From Candidatus Tectomicrobia bacterium (GTDB lineage: Bacteria; UBA8248): a DNA stretch of 64,000 nt. The stretch covers positions 301,160-365,159 of the forward strand of contig JACPUR010000017.1 in the NCBI GenBank assembly GCA_016192135.1, given 5' to 3'. A program made the position numbers and the translations under genes. Below the pieces are notes generated by a model. That model worked only from the letters and a program-made list of their open reading frames with translations. It was not told the origin of the DNA and did not search any database. The number at the start of each line of letters is the position of its first letter. Position 1 is the first letter of the stretch. Below are positions 43,700-51,857 of the stretch, one piece after another.

Positions 43700-44085
43700 C
43701 GGGAACCTATCATCACGTCCACATCCTCAGCCGCGACCCGGACGCCTCGGCGGCCTGGTACGCCAGGGTGCTGGGCGGCGAGGTCGGGCAGCGCTCGGAA
43801 TTCAAGGGCGGCATCAACGTGCAGATGAAGCTGGGCGAGTCCAGCTTCTTCATCCGGGGGCTGCGCCCCGGGGAGAGCGCCGAGACCCGGGGCGAGGGCC
43901 AGACCTTCGGGATCCATCACCTCGGCGTGTGGGTGGACGACATCGAGGAGACGGTCAAGCAGTTCCTCCAGGCGGGCGGGGAGCTCCTCGACCCTGTCTC
44001 CACGGGCATGACGGGCAACCTCGTCGCCTTCGTCAAGGGGCCGGACGGGGTCGTCTTCGAGTTCCTCCAGCCGCCGAGGGGGTAG
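43690..44085 (+). CDS. VOC family protein
   Basis: This 131-residue glyoxalase-fold protein begins YHHVHILSRDPDASAAWYAR, has FGIHHLGVWVDDIEETVKQF in the middle, and ends VKGPDGVVFEFLQPPRG, with metal ligands H and E at the expected ends of each module. It is similar in layout to the VOC protein at 26821-27219. It is followed three bases later by an ABM-domain gene, suggesting a two-gene unit. Confidence 0.87.
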   Translation: MAVTGTYHHVHILSRDPDASAAWYARVLGGEVGQRSEFKGGINVQMKLGESSFFIRGLRPGESAETRGEGQTFGIHHLGVWVDDIEETVKQFLQAGGELLDPVSTGMTGNLVAFVKGPDGVVFEFLQPPRG

Positions 44086-44088
44086 CCC

Positions 44089-44394
44089 ATGGCCGGGCGC
44101 GTCCACCTCTTCGTGACCCTGAAGCCCAGGCCCGGCCGGGAGGGCGGCCTCGACGCCCTCCTGCGCGGCATGTGCGGCCCCTCGCGCGCCGAGGCGGGCT
44201 GCCTGCGCTACGACCTCTTCGCCCCCGCCGAGGGGGGCGGCGCGCGCCACCTCATCGAGTGCTGGCGCGACCAGGCCGCGCTCGACGCCCACCGCGAGGA
44301 GCTCCACTACAAGGACTTCCGCTCCCGGGTCGGCGATCTGGTCGAAGGCGCGCCGGCCGTCCTCTTCCTCCGGGAGGTGGACGCCGCCTCCTGA
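44089..44394 (+). CDS. Antibiotic biosynthesis monooxygenase (ABM) domain protein
   Basis: This 101-residue ferredoxin-like-fold protein has HLFVTLKPRPGREGGLDALL at the N-terminus, SRAEAGCLRYDLF (about 35-47), and LIECWRDQAALDAHREELHY (about 57-76), the standard ABM pattern. These small cofactor-free or heme-binding oxygenases act on quinones or other planar substrates. The start is 3 bp after the VOC stop. Confidence 0.85.
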   Translation: MAGRVHLFVTLKPRPGREGGLDALLRGMCGPSRAEAGCLRYDLFAPAEGGGARHLIECWRDQAALDAHREELHYKDFRSRVGDLVEGAPAVLFLREVDAAS

Positions 44395-44428
44395 GGGGCC
44401 TTCGTTCCGCTCCTTGCCTCTATCGGCG

Positions 44429-44467
44429 CGAAGGGCTCCGGCCTCGGCCGGGGCCCTTCGGTTTTTT
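44429..44467 (+). terminator. Intrinsic terminator after the ABM gene
   Basis: CGAAGGGC (44429-44436) pairs with GCCCTTCG (44453-44460) around an inner GC stem, followed by GTTTTTT. It also separates the convergent DinB gene. Confidence 0.8.
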
Positions 44468-44481
44468 CGTGGAGAGAAGGG

Positions 44482-45009
44482 CTACGCCCGGGTCCAGCGC
44501 TTGGCCTCGAAGAGGCCGCGCAGGTAGATGGCCTGCCCGGCGTGCTGGGTGTTGTCCGCGACGATGCTCACGAGGCGCACCCCCACCGTGGGCATCGGGT
44601 CGTACTGGGGCTCGTCGAGGACGTGGTCGAGGTCGGCCGGCCGGACCCTGGCCAGGTAGGCCTTGCTCCGCGCGAAGACGGCGTCCTGGTAGGCCAGCAG
44701 GAGGTCCGGGGAGTCCACCTTGAAGGCCGCCACCTCCTCGAAGGTGTGGCCCTGGCCCGTCTCCTCGTCGTTGGGCTTCATCCCGAAGCGGGCGTGCCAG
44801 CCCCCGCTCGTCCACAGCTCGGGCTGGCCGGCCAGGTCCGACATGTGGTCGTCCTGCACCCGGGTGAGGTGCCAGGCGAGCCAAGCCATGGAGTTGGCGT
44901 GGGGCGCGGGCATGCGGCAGAGCATCTCGGCCGGGGCGCCCTCGAGCGCGCGGTGCAGGATGGCGTTGATGCGGCTCAAGGCATCGGCGAGGAGCGCGGC
45001 GCCTTCCAT
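44482..45009 (-). CDS. DinB family protein
   Basis: This 175-residue four-helix protein of the DinB/YfiT metal-binding superfamily has histidines typical of the metal site in MAWLAWHLTRVQDDH (about 42-56) and NTQHAGQAIYLRG (about 153-165). Related members are bacillithiol or mycothiol S-transferases or maleylpyruvate isomerase-like enzymes. Starting at the ATG at 45009 places GGAGG six bases upstream. Confidence 0.85.
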   Translation of the reverse strand: MEGAALLADALSRINAILHRALEGAPAEMLCRMPAPHANSMAWLAWHLTRVQDDHMSDLAGQPELWTSGGWHARFGMKPNDEETGQGHTFEEVAAFKVDSPDLLLAYQDAVFARSKAYLARVRPADLDHVLDEPQYDPMPTVGVRLVSIVADNTQHAGQAIYLRGLFEAKRWTRA

Positions 45010-45100
45010 GACGGTCCTCCTGTAAGGTGAAAGATGAGCCGGCGCGGCGGGCTCCACTATAGGGCAGGGGGGAGCCTCCGGGCGAGCGCCCGGGGGATTC

Positions 45101-45970
45101 TCAGCCCACCGGCTTGAGCGTCACCAGCACGGCCCCCGCCACGATGAGCAATGCGCCCGACGGCACCCGCCAGGTGATGAACTCGGCCCGGCGCAGCAGG
45201 ATGAGCGCGAGGATGACCGTGAAGATCGGGGAGACCTGGACCAGGGGCACCACCCGGTAGATCTCCCCCCGCTGGAGCGCGATGGCGAAGAAGATGTGCG
45301 CCGCCCCGGCCACCGCGCCGCAGAGCAGGAAGGGCGGCAGCGCCCGGCGGATGTCCCCCGCGGCCCTCCCGCGGCGGTTGAGGAAGGCGAAGGCCGCCAC
45401 GACCGGGAAGGCAGTCCCCAGGGCCACCACCACGGCCGCGAGCGGGTTCGGGAAGCCCGGCAGGCCCTTCCGCCAGCAGATGGCGCCCGCGGCCCCCGCC
45501 AGGGCCGCCAGGACGGGCCAGAGGGCGTCCGCCCGCCGCCACCGGCCCTCCGTCCGCCCCGAGGAGACGAGCGCCACCCCGGCCACCACCAGCAGCACCC
45601 CCGCCAGGTGGAACCACGCGGGGCGCTCCCCGAGGAAGACAATGGCCAGGGCCGCCGCGAAGAGGGGCGACACCCCCTTGATGGAGGCGGCGCGCGAGAC
45701 GCCTATCTTGGAGATGCCGATCATGAAGAAGATCGAGAAGAGGGCCGGCTGCCCCACCCCTCCCGCCATCACCCAGAGGTAGTCCGGGCCCAGCGGGGGG
45801 AAGTCGAAGCCCAGGACGGGCGCCAGGACGAAGAAGAAGCCGAGCTGCGCGCCCTGGGAGAGCACCGAGCCGATGAAGGCGTGGGTGTGCTGGAGCCCGG
45901 CGCGGATGAGCAGATCCGCCACGGCGAAGGAGACCGCCGTCGCCAGGGCGCAGAGGACGACGATGTCCAC
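45101..45970 (-). CDS. EamA/DMT family transporter
   Basis: This 289-residue membrane protein has ten hydrophobic segments in two EamA halves. The first starts VLCALATAVSFAVADLLIRA. The second half holds the conserved PLVQVSPIFTVILALILLRR segment before the last helices. Likely an exporter of small metabolites. I chose the GTG at 45970 because GGGGAGG is five bases upstream; the TTG at 45973 is too close. Confidence 0.87.
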   Translation of the reverse strand: MDIVVLCALATAVSFAVADLLIRAGLQHTHAFIGSVLSQGAQLGFFFVLAPVLGFDFPPLGPDYLWVMAGGVGQPALFSIFFMIGISKIGVSRAASIKGVSPLFAAALAIVFLGERPAWFHLAGVLLVVAGVALVSSGRTEGRWRRADALWPVLAALAGAAGAICWRKGLPGFPNPLAAVVVALGTAFPVVAAFAFLNRRGRAAGDIRRALPPFLLCGAVAGAAHIFFAIALQRGEIYRVVPLVQVSPIFTVILALILLRRAEFITWRVPSGALLIVAGAVLVTLKPVG

Positions 45971-46050
45971 CAAATCCTCCCCCGCCCAGCGCCCGCCGGG
46001 TGAGCCACAAGAATAAGCCCGGGCGCGAGGCCCGGGCCATCAAGAGTCCG

Positions 46051-46126
46051 TGGTGGAGGCGAGGGGGCTCGAACCCCTGACCTCGTGGGTGCGATCCACG
46101 CGCTCTCCCAGCTGAGCTACGCCCCC
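46051..46126 (-). tRNA. tRNA-Ala (anticodon CGC)
   Basis: This is a 76-base cloverleaf with encoded CCA. The acceptor GGGGGCG pairs with CGCCTCC, giving the G3-U70 wobble that is the alanine identity element. The D arm is GCTCAGCTGGGAGAGC, the anticodon loop ATCGCAC reads CGC (codon GCG), and the T arm has GGGGTTCGAGCCCC. Confidence 0.96.
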
Positions 46127-46230
46127 ACAGAAGCCCTGTGAAGGTAGGGCAAGGGCCTTGAGGTGTCAAGGTGAGTGTTAGACAAAAACCTAGTGGTCCT
46201 GGCCGTGCAGATGGGGCGGAACCTATGCCG

Positions 46231-46488
46231 TCAAGAAGCGCGGGGGAGATCGAGGTTCTTGAGGTTCCGCGAGGAGAGCCAGCGCATGCCCAGGCCGATG
46301 GCGTAGCGGTCGGCCTCGTCGCGGGTCAGGAAGACGCGCTCCCGGGGCCCGAAGAGCTTCTGCTCGCGCACGGCCGTGCCCGCGACGCGGCCCACGCGTG
46401 CCTCGGCGGCCCAGCCGCCGGTGGTGAGGGGATAGGAGGCCGCCTCGATGAAGACCTCGGGCGTGAGCCAGACCTTCTTCTTCTGCAT
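46231..46488 (-). CDS. Small hypothetical protein
   Basis: This 85-residue protein starts MQKKKVWLTPEVFIEAASYP and has a basic, soluble C-terminal half (FLTRDEADRYAIGLGMRWLS). No family is recognised and the ribosome site is weak. It lies between tRNA-Ala and the structured tandem array and could be transcribed with the array. Confidence 0.5.
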   Translation of the reverse strand: MQKKKVWLTPEVFIEAASYPLTTGGWAAEARVGRVAGTAVREQKLFGPRERVFLTRDEADRYAIGLGMRWLSSRNLKNLDLPRAS

Positions 46489-46527
46489 GAGACACCGGCG
46501 AGGCGGAGGCGGCGCGGATAATATGGG

Positions 46528-46906
46528 GAGGGCCGGAGGAGGGCCCCCTAGGCCATCCTCCGGCCCTCGGCCCGCCGCAGAGTCCGCCCGTGTCCCCCGC
46601 GACGGGAATCCCGTTTTCAGGGAGGGCCGGAGGGCAGCCCCCTAGGCCACCATCCGGCCCTCGGCCCACCGCAGAGTCCGCCCGTGTCCCCCGCGATGGG
46701 AATTCCGTTTTCAGGGAGGACCGGGAGCCGGCCCCCTAGGCCTTCTCCCGGTCCTCGAACCTGTCGCAGAGTCCGCCCGTGTCCCCGGCGACAGGTGTTC
46801 ATTTTTTTTGGTGAGGGCCGGGGGGCAAGCCCCCTAGGCCGTCCCCCGGCCCTCGTCCCGTCGCAGAGTCCGCCCGTGTCCCCGGCGACGGGAATTCTGG
46901 TCTTCG
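46528..46906 (-). repeat. Four-copy tandem array of a 94-97 bp two-hairpin element, candidate structured RNA
   Basis: Copies start at 46528, 46622, 46716 and 46813, and the last ends at the nrdJ stop. Each holds hairpin A (13, 10, 12 and 12 bp; arms at 46528/46556, 46622/46653, 46716/46745, 46813/46843) around a loop containing GCCCCCTAGGCC. Hairpin B follows (8 bp; arms at 46571/46599, 46665/46693, 46760/46788, 46857/46885) around AGAGTCCGCCCGTGTCCCC, which is identical in all copies. Stem bases differ between copies but stay paired: GGCC/GGCC versus GACC/GGTC in A, and CCCG/CGGG versus CCTG/CAGG and CCCA/TGGG in B. A C-A mismatch in B of copies 1 and 2 becomes a G-U wobble on the minus strand, so I favour minus-strand RNA, downstream of nrdJ. 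I do not recognise the family. Confidence 0.8.
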
Positions 46907-49900
46907 CTAGGAGCACCCGCTCGTCGCGCCGCAGTCGAGGCACTTGAGGCAGGTGCCGTTGCGGACGACGGCGAACGAGCCGCAGTCGCCGCAGGCCTCG
47001 CCGACGTAGCCCTTGAACTTCGCCTCCTCGGCCACGCCGCCCCGGCGGGAGACGGAGGATTCGGAAGCCTGCGCCTCCTTGCGGAAGTGCAGGTGCAGGT
47101 GCTCGCTCTTGGGGGTGTCGGTCTTCGAGAAGGGAAGGAGGGTCTGCACCTCCTCCGCCTCCTCGGCGTCGAACTCGGGGATCTCGTCCTTGGGCCGGCC
47201 GAGGGTGTCGCTCCGGAGGTCCTCGGGCATCACCTGGGCCAGCTCCTGGCGGCCGAGGTAGGAGATGGCCAGCTCGCGGAAGATGTAGTCGATGATCGAG
47301 GTGCTCATCTTGATGGCGCGGTTGCCGTCCACGACGCCGCTCGGCTCGAAGCGGGTGAAGACGAAGGCGTCGACGAACTCGTCCAGGGGGACTCCGTGCT
47401 GGAGGCCGAGCGAGATGGCGATGGCGAAGCAGTTCATCAGGCTGCGGAAGGCGGCGCCTTCCTTGTGCATGTCGATGAAGATTTCGCCGAGCGCCCCGTC
47501 CTCGTACTCGCCGGTGCGGAGGTAGACCTTGTGGCCGCCCACGATGGCCTTCTGGGTGTAGCCCGCGCGCCGGGTGGGGAGCTTGCGCCGGCCGCCCTTG
47601 TGGATGACGTAGCGGCGCACGATCTGCCGGGCGACGCGGACGGGGACGCTCTCGGCCGGGGCTTCCTCGCCGATGCCCTCGAAGATGTCCGCCTCGTGCT
47701 GGGCGGCGAGGGGCTGGCTGAGCTTGGAGCCGTCGCGGTAGATGGCGATGGCCTTGGTCATCCGCCGCCAGGACTCGTGGTAGAGGTCCTGGATGTCCAG
47801 GATGGTGGCCTCGGTGGGCATGTTGATGGTCTTGCTGATCGCGCCCGAGATGAAGGGCTGGGCCGCGGCCATCATGCGCACGTGGGCCATGGGGCTGATG
47901 TAGCGCTTGCCGTCGCGGCCGCACTTGCTGGCGCAGTCGAAGACGGGGAGGTGCTCCTCCCGGATGTGCGAGGCGCCCTCGATGGTCATCTTGCCGCAGA
48001 CGTAGTCGTTGGCCTCGCGGATCTGGGCCGGGGTGAAGCCGATGGCCTCGAGGAGGTTCAGGTCCCAGGCGCCGAGCTGCTCGTCCGAGAGGCCCAGGCG
48101 CTCGCGGCAGAACTCCACCCCCAGGATGTGCTTGTTGAAGGCGAACGGGAGCTCGAAGGCGCCCTCGAGCGCGGCCTCGATCCGCTCGAGGGCCTTGTCG
48201 GTGAAGCCCTTGGCCTTGAGCGTCTCGGGGTTGATGTGAGGGGCGCTCGTCAGGGTGCCCCGGCCGCGGCAGTAAGCCACGATGTCGCGGATCTGGTCCT
48301 CGGCGTAGCCCAGGCGCCGGAGCGCCGCGGGGACGGACTGGTTGATGATCTTGAAGTAGCCCCCGCCGGCCAGTTTCTTGAACTTGACCAGGGCGAAGTC
48401 GGGCTCGATGCCGGTCGTGTCGCAGTCCATCACCAGCCCGATGGTGCCCGTGGGGGCGATGACGGTGGCCTGGGCGTTGCGGAAGCCGTTGCGGTAGCCG
48501 AGCGCCAGGGCTTCGTCCCAGGCCTCGCGGGCCGCCTCGAGGAGGTAGGCCGGGCAGCGGGCCGGGTCGATGCCCGCCGGGGCCTTGGAGAGCATCTCGT
48601 ACTCCGCGGCGGGGGCGGCGTAGGCCGCGCGGCGATGGTTGCGGAGCACGCGCAGCATGTGCTCGCGGTTGGCGTGGTAGCGCGGGAAGGGCCCGAGCTC
48701 CCCGGCCATCTCGGCGCTGGCCGCGTAGGAGCAGCCCGTCATGACCGAGCTGACGGCGCCGCACCAGGCCTCGCCCTCGGGCGAGTCGTAGGGGATGCCG
48801 AGCAGCATGAGCATGGTGCCCAGGTTGGCGTAGCCCAGGCCCAGGGTGCGGTAGTCGTAGGAGCGCTGGGCGATGGCCTCGCTGGGGAACTGGGCCATGA
48901 GGACGGAGATCTCGAGCACCACCGTCCAGACGCGGACGGCGTGGCGGAAATCCTCCACGCGGAAACGGCCGCTCTCCAGGTCCAGGAAGCGGACGAGGTT
49001 CAGCGAGGCCAGGTTGCAGGCCGTGTCGTCGAGGAACATGTACTCCGAGCATGGGTTCGACGCGTTGATGCGGCCGTCGGCGGCGCAGGTGTGCCAGTCG
49101 TTGATGGTGGTGTCGAACTGGAGGCCCGGGTCGGCGCAGCACCAGGCGGCGTAGCCGATCTCGTCCCAGAGCTTCTTCGCCGGGACCTCCCGCGCGACCT
49201 TGCGGTCGGTGCGGCGGATGAGCTTCCAGGGCTCGTTCTTGAGGGCGGCGGCCATGAAGGCGTCGGCGATGCGGACGGAGTTGTTCGAGTTCTGGCCGGA
49301 GACCGTGGTGTAGGCCTCGCCCTCCCAGTTGGTGTCGAACTCCTCGATCTGGATGTCGTCCTGGGTCTTGCCCTGCTGGGCGAGCTGCATGGCGCGGAAG
49401 ATGTAGTTGTCCGGCACGCCCGCCCGGCGGGCCTCGAGGATGGCCCTTCGCAGCTCGGGGTTCTTGTCCGGGCGCAGGAGGCCGCCGTTGAGATCGGCCT
49501 TCCCCTCGGGCCGGCAGGCGGCCAGGATGGCGCCCATGTGGCGGCGGCACATTCGGCTGCCCGAGACGAGGGCGGCCACCTTCTGCTCCTCGCGGACCTT
49601 CCAGTTGACGAACTCCTCGATGTCCGGGTGGTCCACGTCGAGGGTGACCATCTTGGCCGCGCGGCGGGTGGTGCCGCCCGACTTGATGGCGCCGGCCGCG
49701 CGGTCGCCGATCTTGAGGAAGCTCATGAGGCCGGAGCTGCGCCCGCCGCCCGAGAGGGACTCCCCGTCGGCGCGCAGGGTGCCGAAGTTGGTGCCCGTGC
49801 CGGAGCCGTACTTGAAGATGCGGGCCTCGCGGGTCCAAAGATCCATGATGCCGCCTTCGTTCACGAGGTCGTCCTTGACGGACTGGATGAAGCAGGCGTG

Positions 49901-50488
49901 CGGCTGGGGGCGCTCGTAGGCGCTCCGGGAGCGCTGGAGCTCGCCCGTCTCCGGGTCGCAGTAGTAGTGGCCCTGGGAGGGGCCGGCGATGCCGTAGGCC
50001 CAGTGGAGCCCGGCGTTGAACCACTGGGGGGAATTGGGCGCGGCCATCTGGGCGGCCAGCATGTGGACCAGCTCGCCGTAGAAGACGCGGGCGTCCTCCT
50101 CGCTCCCGAAGTAACCGTGCTTCCAGCCCCAGTAGGTCCAGCAGCCGGCCATCCGGTGGAAGACCTGCCGGGCGTCCGTCTCGCCGCCCGAGCGCTGGGC
50201 CTCGGGGATTTGCTCGAGGGCGCCCTTGTCCGGCTCGGACCGCTGCAGCCACTCGGGCACCCCCTCCTCGGCCACCCTGGCGAGGCGGGCCGGCACCCCC
50301 GCCTTCCGGAAGTACTTCTGCGCCAGGATGTCCACCGCCACCTGGGACCAGCTCTCGGGCACCAGGATGTCCTTGGCCTCGAAGACCACTGAGCCGTCCG
50401 GGTTGACGATGCGGGAGGTGCGGGGGACGAACTGGATTCCAGCGTAGGGTTCGTTCCCGATCCGGGTGAAATGCCGCGGGATTTTCAT
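46907..50488 (-). CDS. nrdJ: Adenosylcobalamin-dependent (class II) ribonucleotide reductase
   Basis: NrdJ reduces ribonucleotides to deoxyribonucleotides using an adenosylcobalamin-derived thiyl radical and does not need oxygen. The 1193-residue protein has N-terminal [15 protein letters not shown] (about 206-220), the active-site block [20 protein letters not shown] (about 483-502), the radical-loop region [17 protein letters not shown], and a C-terminal zinc-ribbon with four CxxC-type cysteines ([17 protein letters not shown]). The ATG at 50488 gives the family start MKIPRHFTR. The ATG at 50500 is directly abutted by GGAG and is less likely. It is monocistronic, with a NrdR-like promoter region upstream and the tandem hairpin array downstream. 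Confidence 0.96.
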   Translation of the reverse strand: MKIPRHFTRIGNEPYAGIQFVPRTSRIVNPDGSVVFEAKDILVPESWSQVAVDILAQKYFRKAGVPARLARVAEEGVPEWLQRSEPDKGALEQIPEAQRSGGETDARQVFHRMAGCWTYWGWKHGYFGSEEDARVFYGELVHMLAAQMAAPNSPQWFNAGLHWAYGIAGPSQGHYYCDPETGELQRSRSAYERPQPHACFIQSVKDDLVNEGGIMDLWTREARIFKYGSGTGTNFGTLRADGESLSGGGRSSGLMSFLKIGDRAAGAIKSGGTTRRAAKMVTLDVDHPDIEEFVNWKVREEQKVAALVSGSRMCRRHMGAILAACRPEGKADLNGGLLRPDKNPELRRAILEARRAGVPDNYIFRAMQLAQQGKTQDDIQIEEFDTNWEGEAYTTVSGQNSNNSVRIADAFMAAALKNEPWKLIRRTDRKVAREVPAKKLWDEIGYAAWCCADPGLQFDTTINDWHTCAADGRINASNPCSEYMFLDDTACNLASLNLVRFLDLESGRFRVEDFRHAVRVWTVVLEISVLMAQFPSEAIAQRSYDYRTLGLGYANLGTMLMLLGIPYDSPEGEAWCGAVSSVMTGCSYAASAEMAGELGPFPRYHANREHMLRVLRNHRRAAYAAPAAEYEMLSKAPAGIDPARCPAYLLEAAREAWDEALALGYRNGFRNAQATVIAPTGTIGLVMDCDTTGIEPDFALVKFKKLAGGGYFKIINQSVPAALRRLGYAEDQIRDIVAYCRGRGTLTSAPHINPETLKAKGFTDKALERIEAALEGAFELPFAFNKHILGVEFCRERLGLSDEQLGAWDLNLLEAIGFTPAQIREANDYVCGKMTIEGASHIREEHLPVFDCASKCGRDGKRYISPMAHVRMMAAAQPFISGAISKTINMPTEATILDIQDLYHESWRRMTKAIAIYRDGSKLSQPLAAQHEADIFEGIGEEAPAESVPVRVARQIVRRYVIHKGGRRKLPTRRAGYTQKAIVGGHKVYLRTGEYEDGALGEIFIDMHKEGAAFRSLMNCFAIAISLGLQHGVPLDEFVDAFVFTRFEPSGVVDGNRAIKMSTSIIDYIFRELAISYLGRQELAQVMPEDLRSDTLGRPKDEIPEFDAEEAEEVQTLLPFSKTDTPKSEHLHLHFRKEAQASESSVSRRGGVAEEAKFKGYVGEACGDCGSFAVVRNGTCLKCLDCGATSGCS

Positions 50489-50894
50489 ATTCCTTGCCAT
50501 CTCCAATGCCCCTGGCTCTCCAGGGGGGCGAGCGGCCAATGATCGAATCCACTTTCGTATTTTATTTGTATGATTCTGCCATTTCAACCCCGGGGGTGCC
50601 TGAACTACTGGCCGCCCCGGGAAACCGCGGCCCCCCGCCCCATCCACCTGGCCCGCGCCCCATTTCCAATCCACCGCGCGGCGAGCCAAATGAAGGGTCA
50701 CATCTAGTGGTTAAAGGCCGCTGTGACACTAAATGTAGATGGGCCAATTGAGGGGTGTCAATAGGAAAAAAGGCAATTTCCACAAAATATTGACTTTGCT
50801 CACAGGTTATCCCCAGGGAATGGGGGTACGGGGGCGGGGGAGCGGTCCGAAATATGGCAGGCGAGGGTAAGGCAAATGAAATGGAATGGGAATC
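50489..50894. other. nrdJ leader and promoter region
   Basis: This 406-bp non-coding gap is AT-rich near 50700-50815. It holds the nrdJ promoter described separately, a roughly 237-base leader, a hairpin close to the nrdJ start (CCCCTGG/CCAGGGG, about 50507-50524), and TTATCCCCA at 50808-50816, one base from a DnaA-box consensus. I find no B12-box or other cobalamin-riboswitch landmark in the leader. Confidence 0.5.
50732..50795 (-). promoter_or_regulatory. nrdJ promoter with two NrdR-box-like sites
   Basis: On the minus strand, TTGACA (50756-50761) and TACATT (50732-50737) are 18 bp apart. A NrdR-like box at 50726-50741 (ACACTAAATGTAGATG on plus, 11 of 16 by eye) covers the -10. A second at 50780-50795 (CCACAAAATATTGACT, 12 of 16) lies upstream of the -35. 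NrdR represses nrd operons through paired boxes. The 54-bp spacing is close to five helical turns but larger than the usual spacing. Confidence 0.45.
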
Positions 50895-51857
50895 TTACTT
50901 CCCCTTTCGGGCGACCTCCCCACGCCAGTAGTCGAGCGTGTCGCGCAGCGTGCGCTCGAAGGGGATCTCGGGCCGCCAGCCGGTGTCGGCCTCGAGGCGG
51001 GCGAAGGAGGCCTTCCCGTAGGGCGGGTCGGCCGGGCGCTCGAGGGCGGGGTCGCGCTCCACCCGAACCTTGACCCGGCTCATCCCCAGGAGAAGCTCGA
51101 GGGCGTCCCCCACCCGGCGCGGGGCCCCGGTGCAGACGAGATAGCCCCCGCCCGCCCGGCCCCGCCCGGCGGCCAACGCGTAGGCGCGCACCACATCCCG
51201 CACGTCGGCGAAGTCGCGCCAGGCGTCGAGGTTCCCCGCCCGCAGGACGGGCTCCTGGAGCCCCGCCTCCATCCGGGCCAGCTCGCACGCGAAGCGCGAG
51301 AGCACCGTCTTGACCGCCTGGCGGGGCCCGGCGTGGTTGGTGGGCCGCATCCGCACGAGAGGGAACCCGGCCGCCCCGGCTATCTGCCCCGCGACGAGGT
51401 CCAGCGCGAGCTTGCTCACCGCGTAGGGGTTGAGGGGGGCGAAGGGGCTCTCCTCCCGGGTGACGGCCGCGGGGGAACCCATCCCGTAAATCTCGGCGGA
51501 GGTCACCATCACCGCGCGCAGCCCCTCGCGGAAGGGGAGGCAGGCCTCCAGCAGGCGGATTCCGCACGTCACGTTGGCGTGGAAGGTGGCGGCCGGGTCC
51601 TTCCATGAGGCGTGCACGGAGCTCTGGGCCGCGAGGTGGAAGACCCATCCCGGCCTCTCGGCGCGCATGAGGCCCTCGATCCGCCCGGCGTCGAGGAGGT
51701 CCCCCTCGTGGAGGGCGATCCGGCCCGCGAGGTGGCGCAGGTTTTGGGTGCTGGCGCCCGGCTGGACGAGGCCCGAGACCTCGTGGCCCTGGGAGAGGAG
51801 GAGGTCGGCGAGGTGGCTTCCCGCGAAGCCCCCGACGCCGGTGATGAAGGCCTTCAA
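50895..51857 (-). CDS. NAD-dependent epimerase/dehydratase (extended SDR, sugar-nucleotide)
   Basis: This 320-residue extended SDR has NAD motif ITGVGGFAGSHLADLL (about 5-20), HLAAQSSVHASW (about 74-85), the serine in MVTSAEIYGMG (about 117-127), and catalytic YxxxK in NPYAVSKLALD (about 143-153). The likely product class is GDP-4-keto-6-deoxymannose or rhamnose-type sugars. The TTG start overlaps the stop of the next gene upstream (TTGA), so it is translationally coupled. Strong similarity to that gene (both end in GW-x-PEIPFERTL) indicates tandem duplication. Confidence 0.88.
   Translation of the reverse strand: MKAFITGVGGFAGSHLADLLLSQGHEVSGLVQPGASTQNLRHLAGRIALHEGDLLDAGRIEGLMRAERPGWVFHLAAQSSVHASWKDPAATFHANVTCGIRLLEACLPFREGLRAVMVTSAEIYGMGSPAAVTREESPFAPLNPYAVSKLALDLVAGQIAGAAGFPLVRMRPTNHAGPRQAVKTVLSRFACELARMEAGLQEPVLRAGNLDAWRDFADVRDVVRAYALAAGRGRAGGGYLVCTGAPRRVGDALELLLGMSRVKVRVERDPALERPADPPYGKASFARLEADTGWRPEIPFERTLRDTLDYWRGEVARKGK

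Noticed and set aside
46223-46906. Repeated peptides such as IPVAGDTGGLCGGPRAG encoded on the minus strand of the tandem array
   Set aside because: Unit lengths of 94-97 bp shift the frame from copy to copy, and substitutions follow hairpin pairing rather than codon positions.
46528-46906. CRISPR array
   Set aside because: Units are near-identical throughout with no variable spacers, and no cas genes are nearby.
46528-46906. Integron attC array
   Set aside because: No RYYYAAC/GTTRRRY ends, no cassettes between units, and no integrase in the window.
47087-50392. An 1100-codon open frame on the plus strand opposite nrdJ
   Set aside because: It is the antisense shadow of a conserved GC-rich gene; its Val/Leu/Gly/Asp-rich translation has no domain pattern and nrdJ itself is complete.
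50489-50725. Cobalamin riboswitch in the nrdJ leader
   Set aside because: None of the conserved B12-box or junction motifs could be found.
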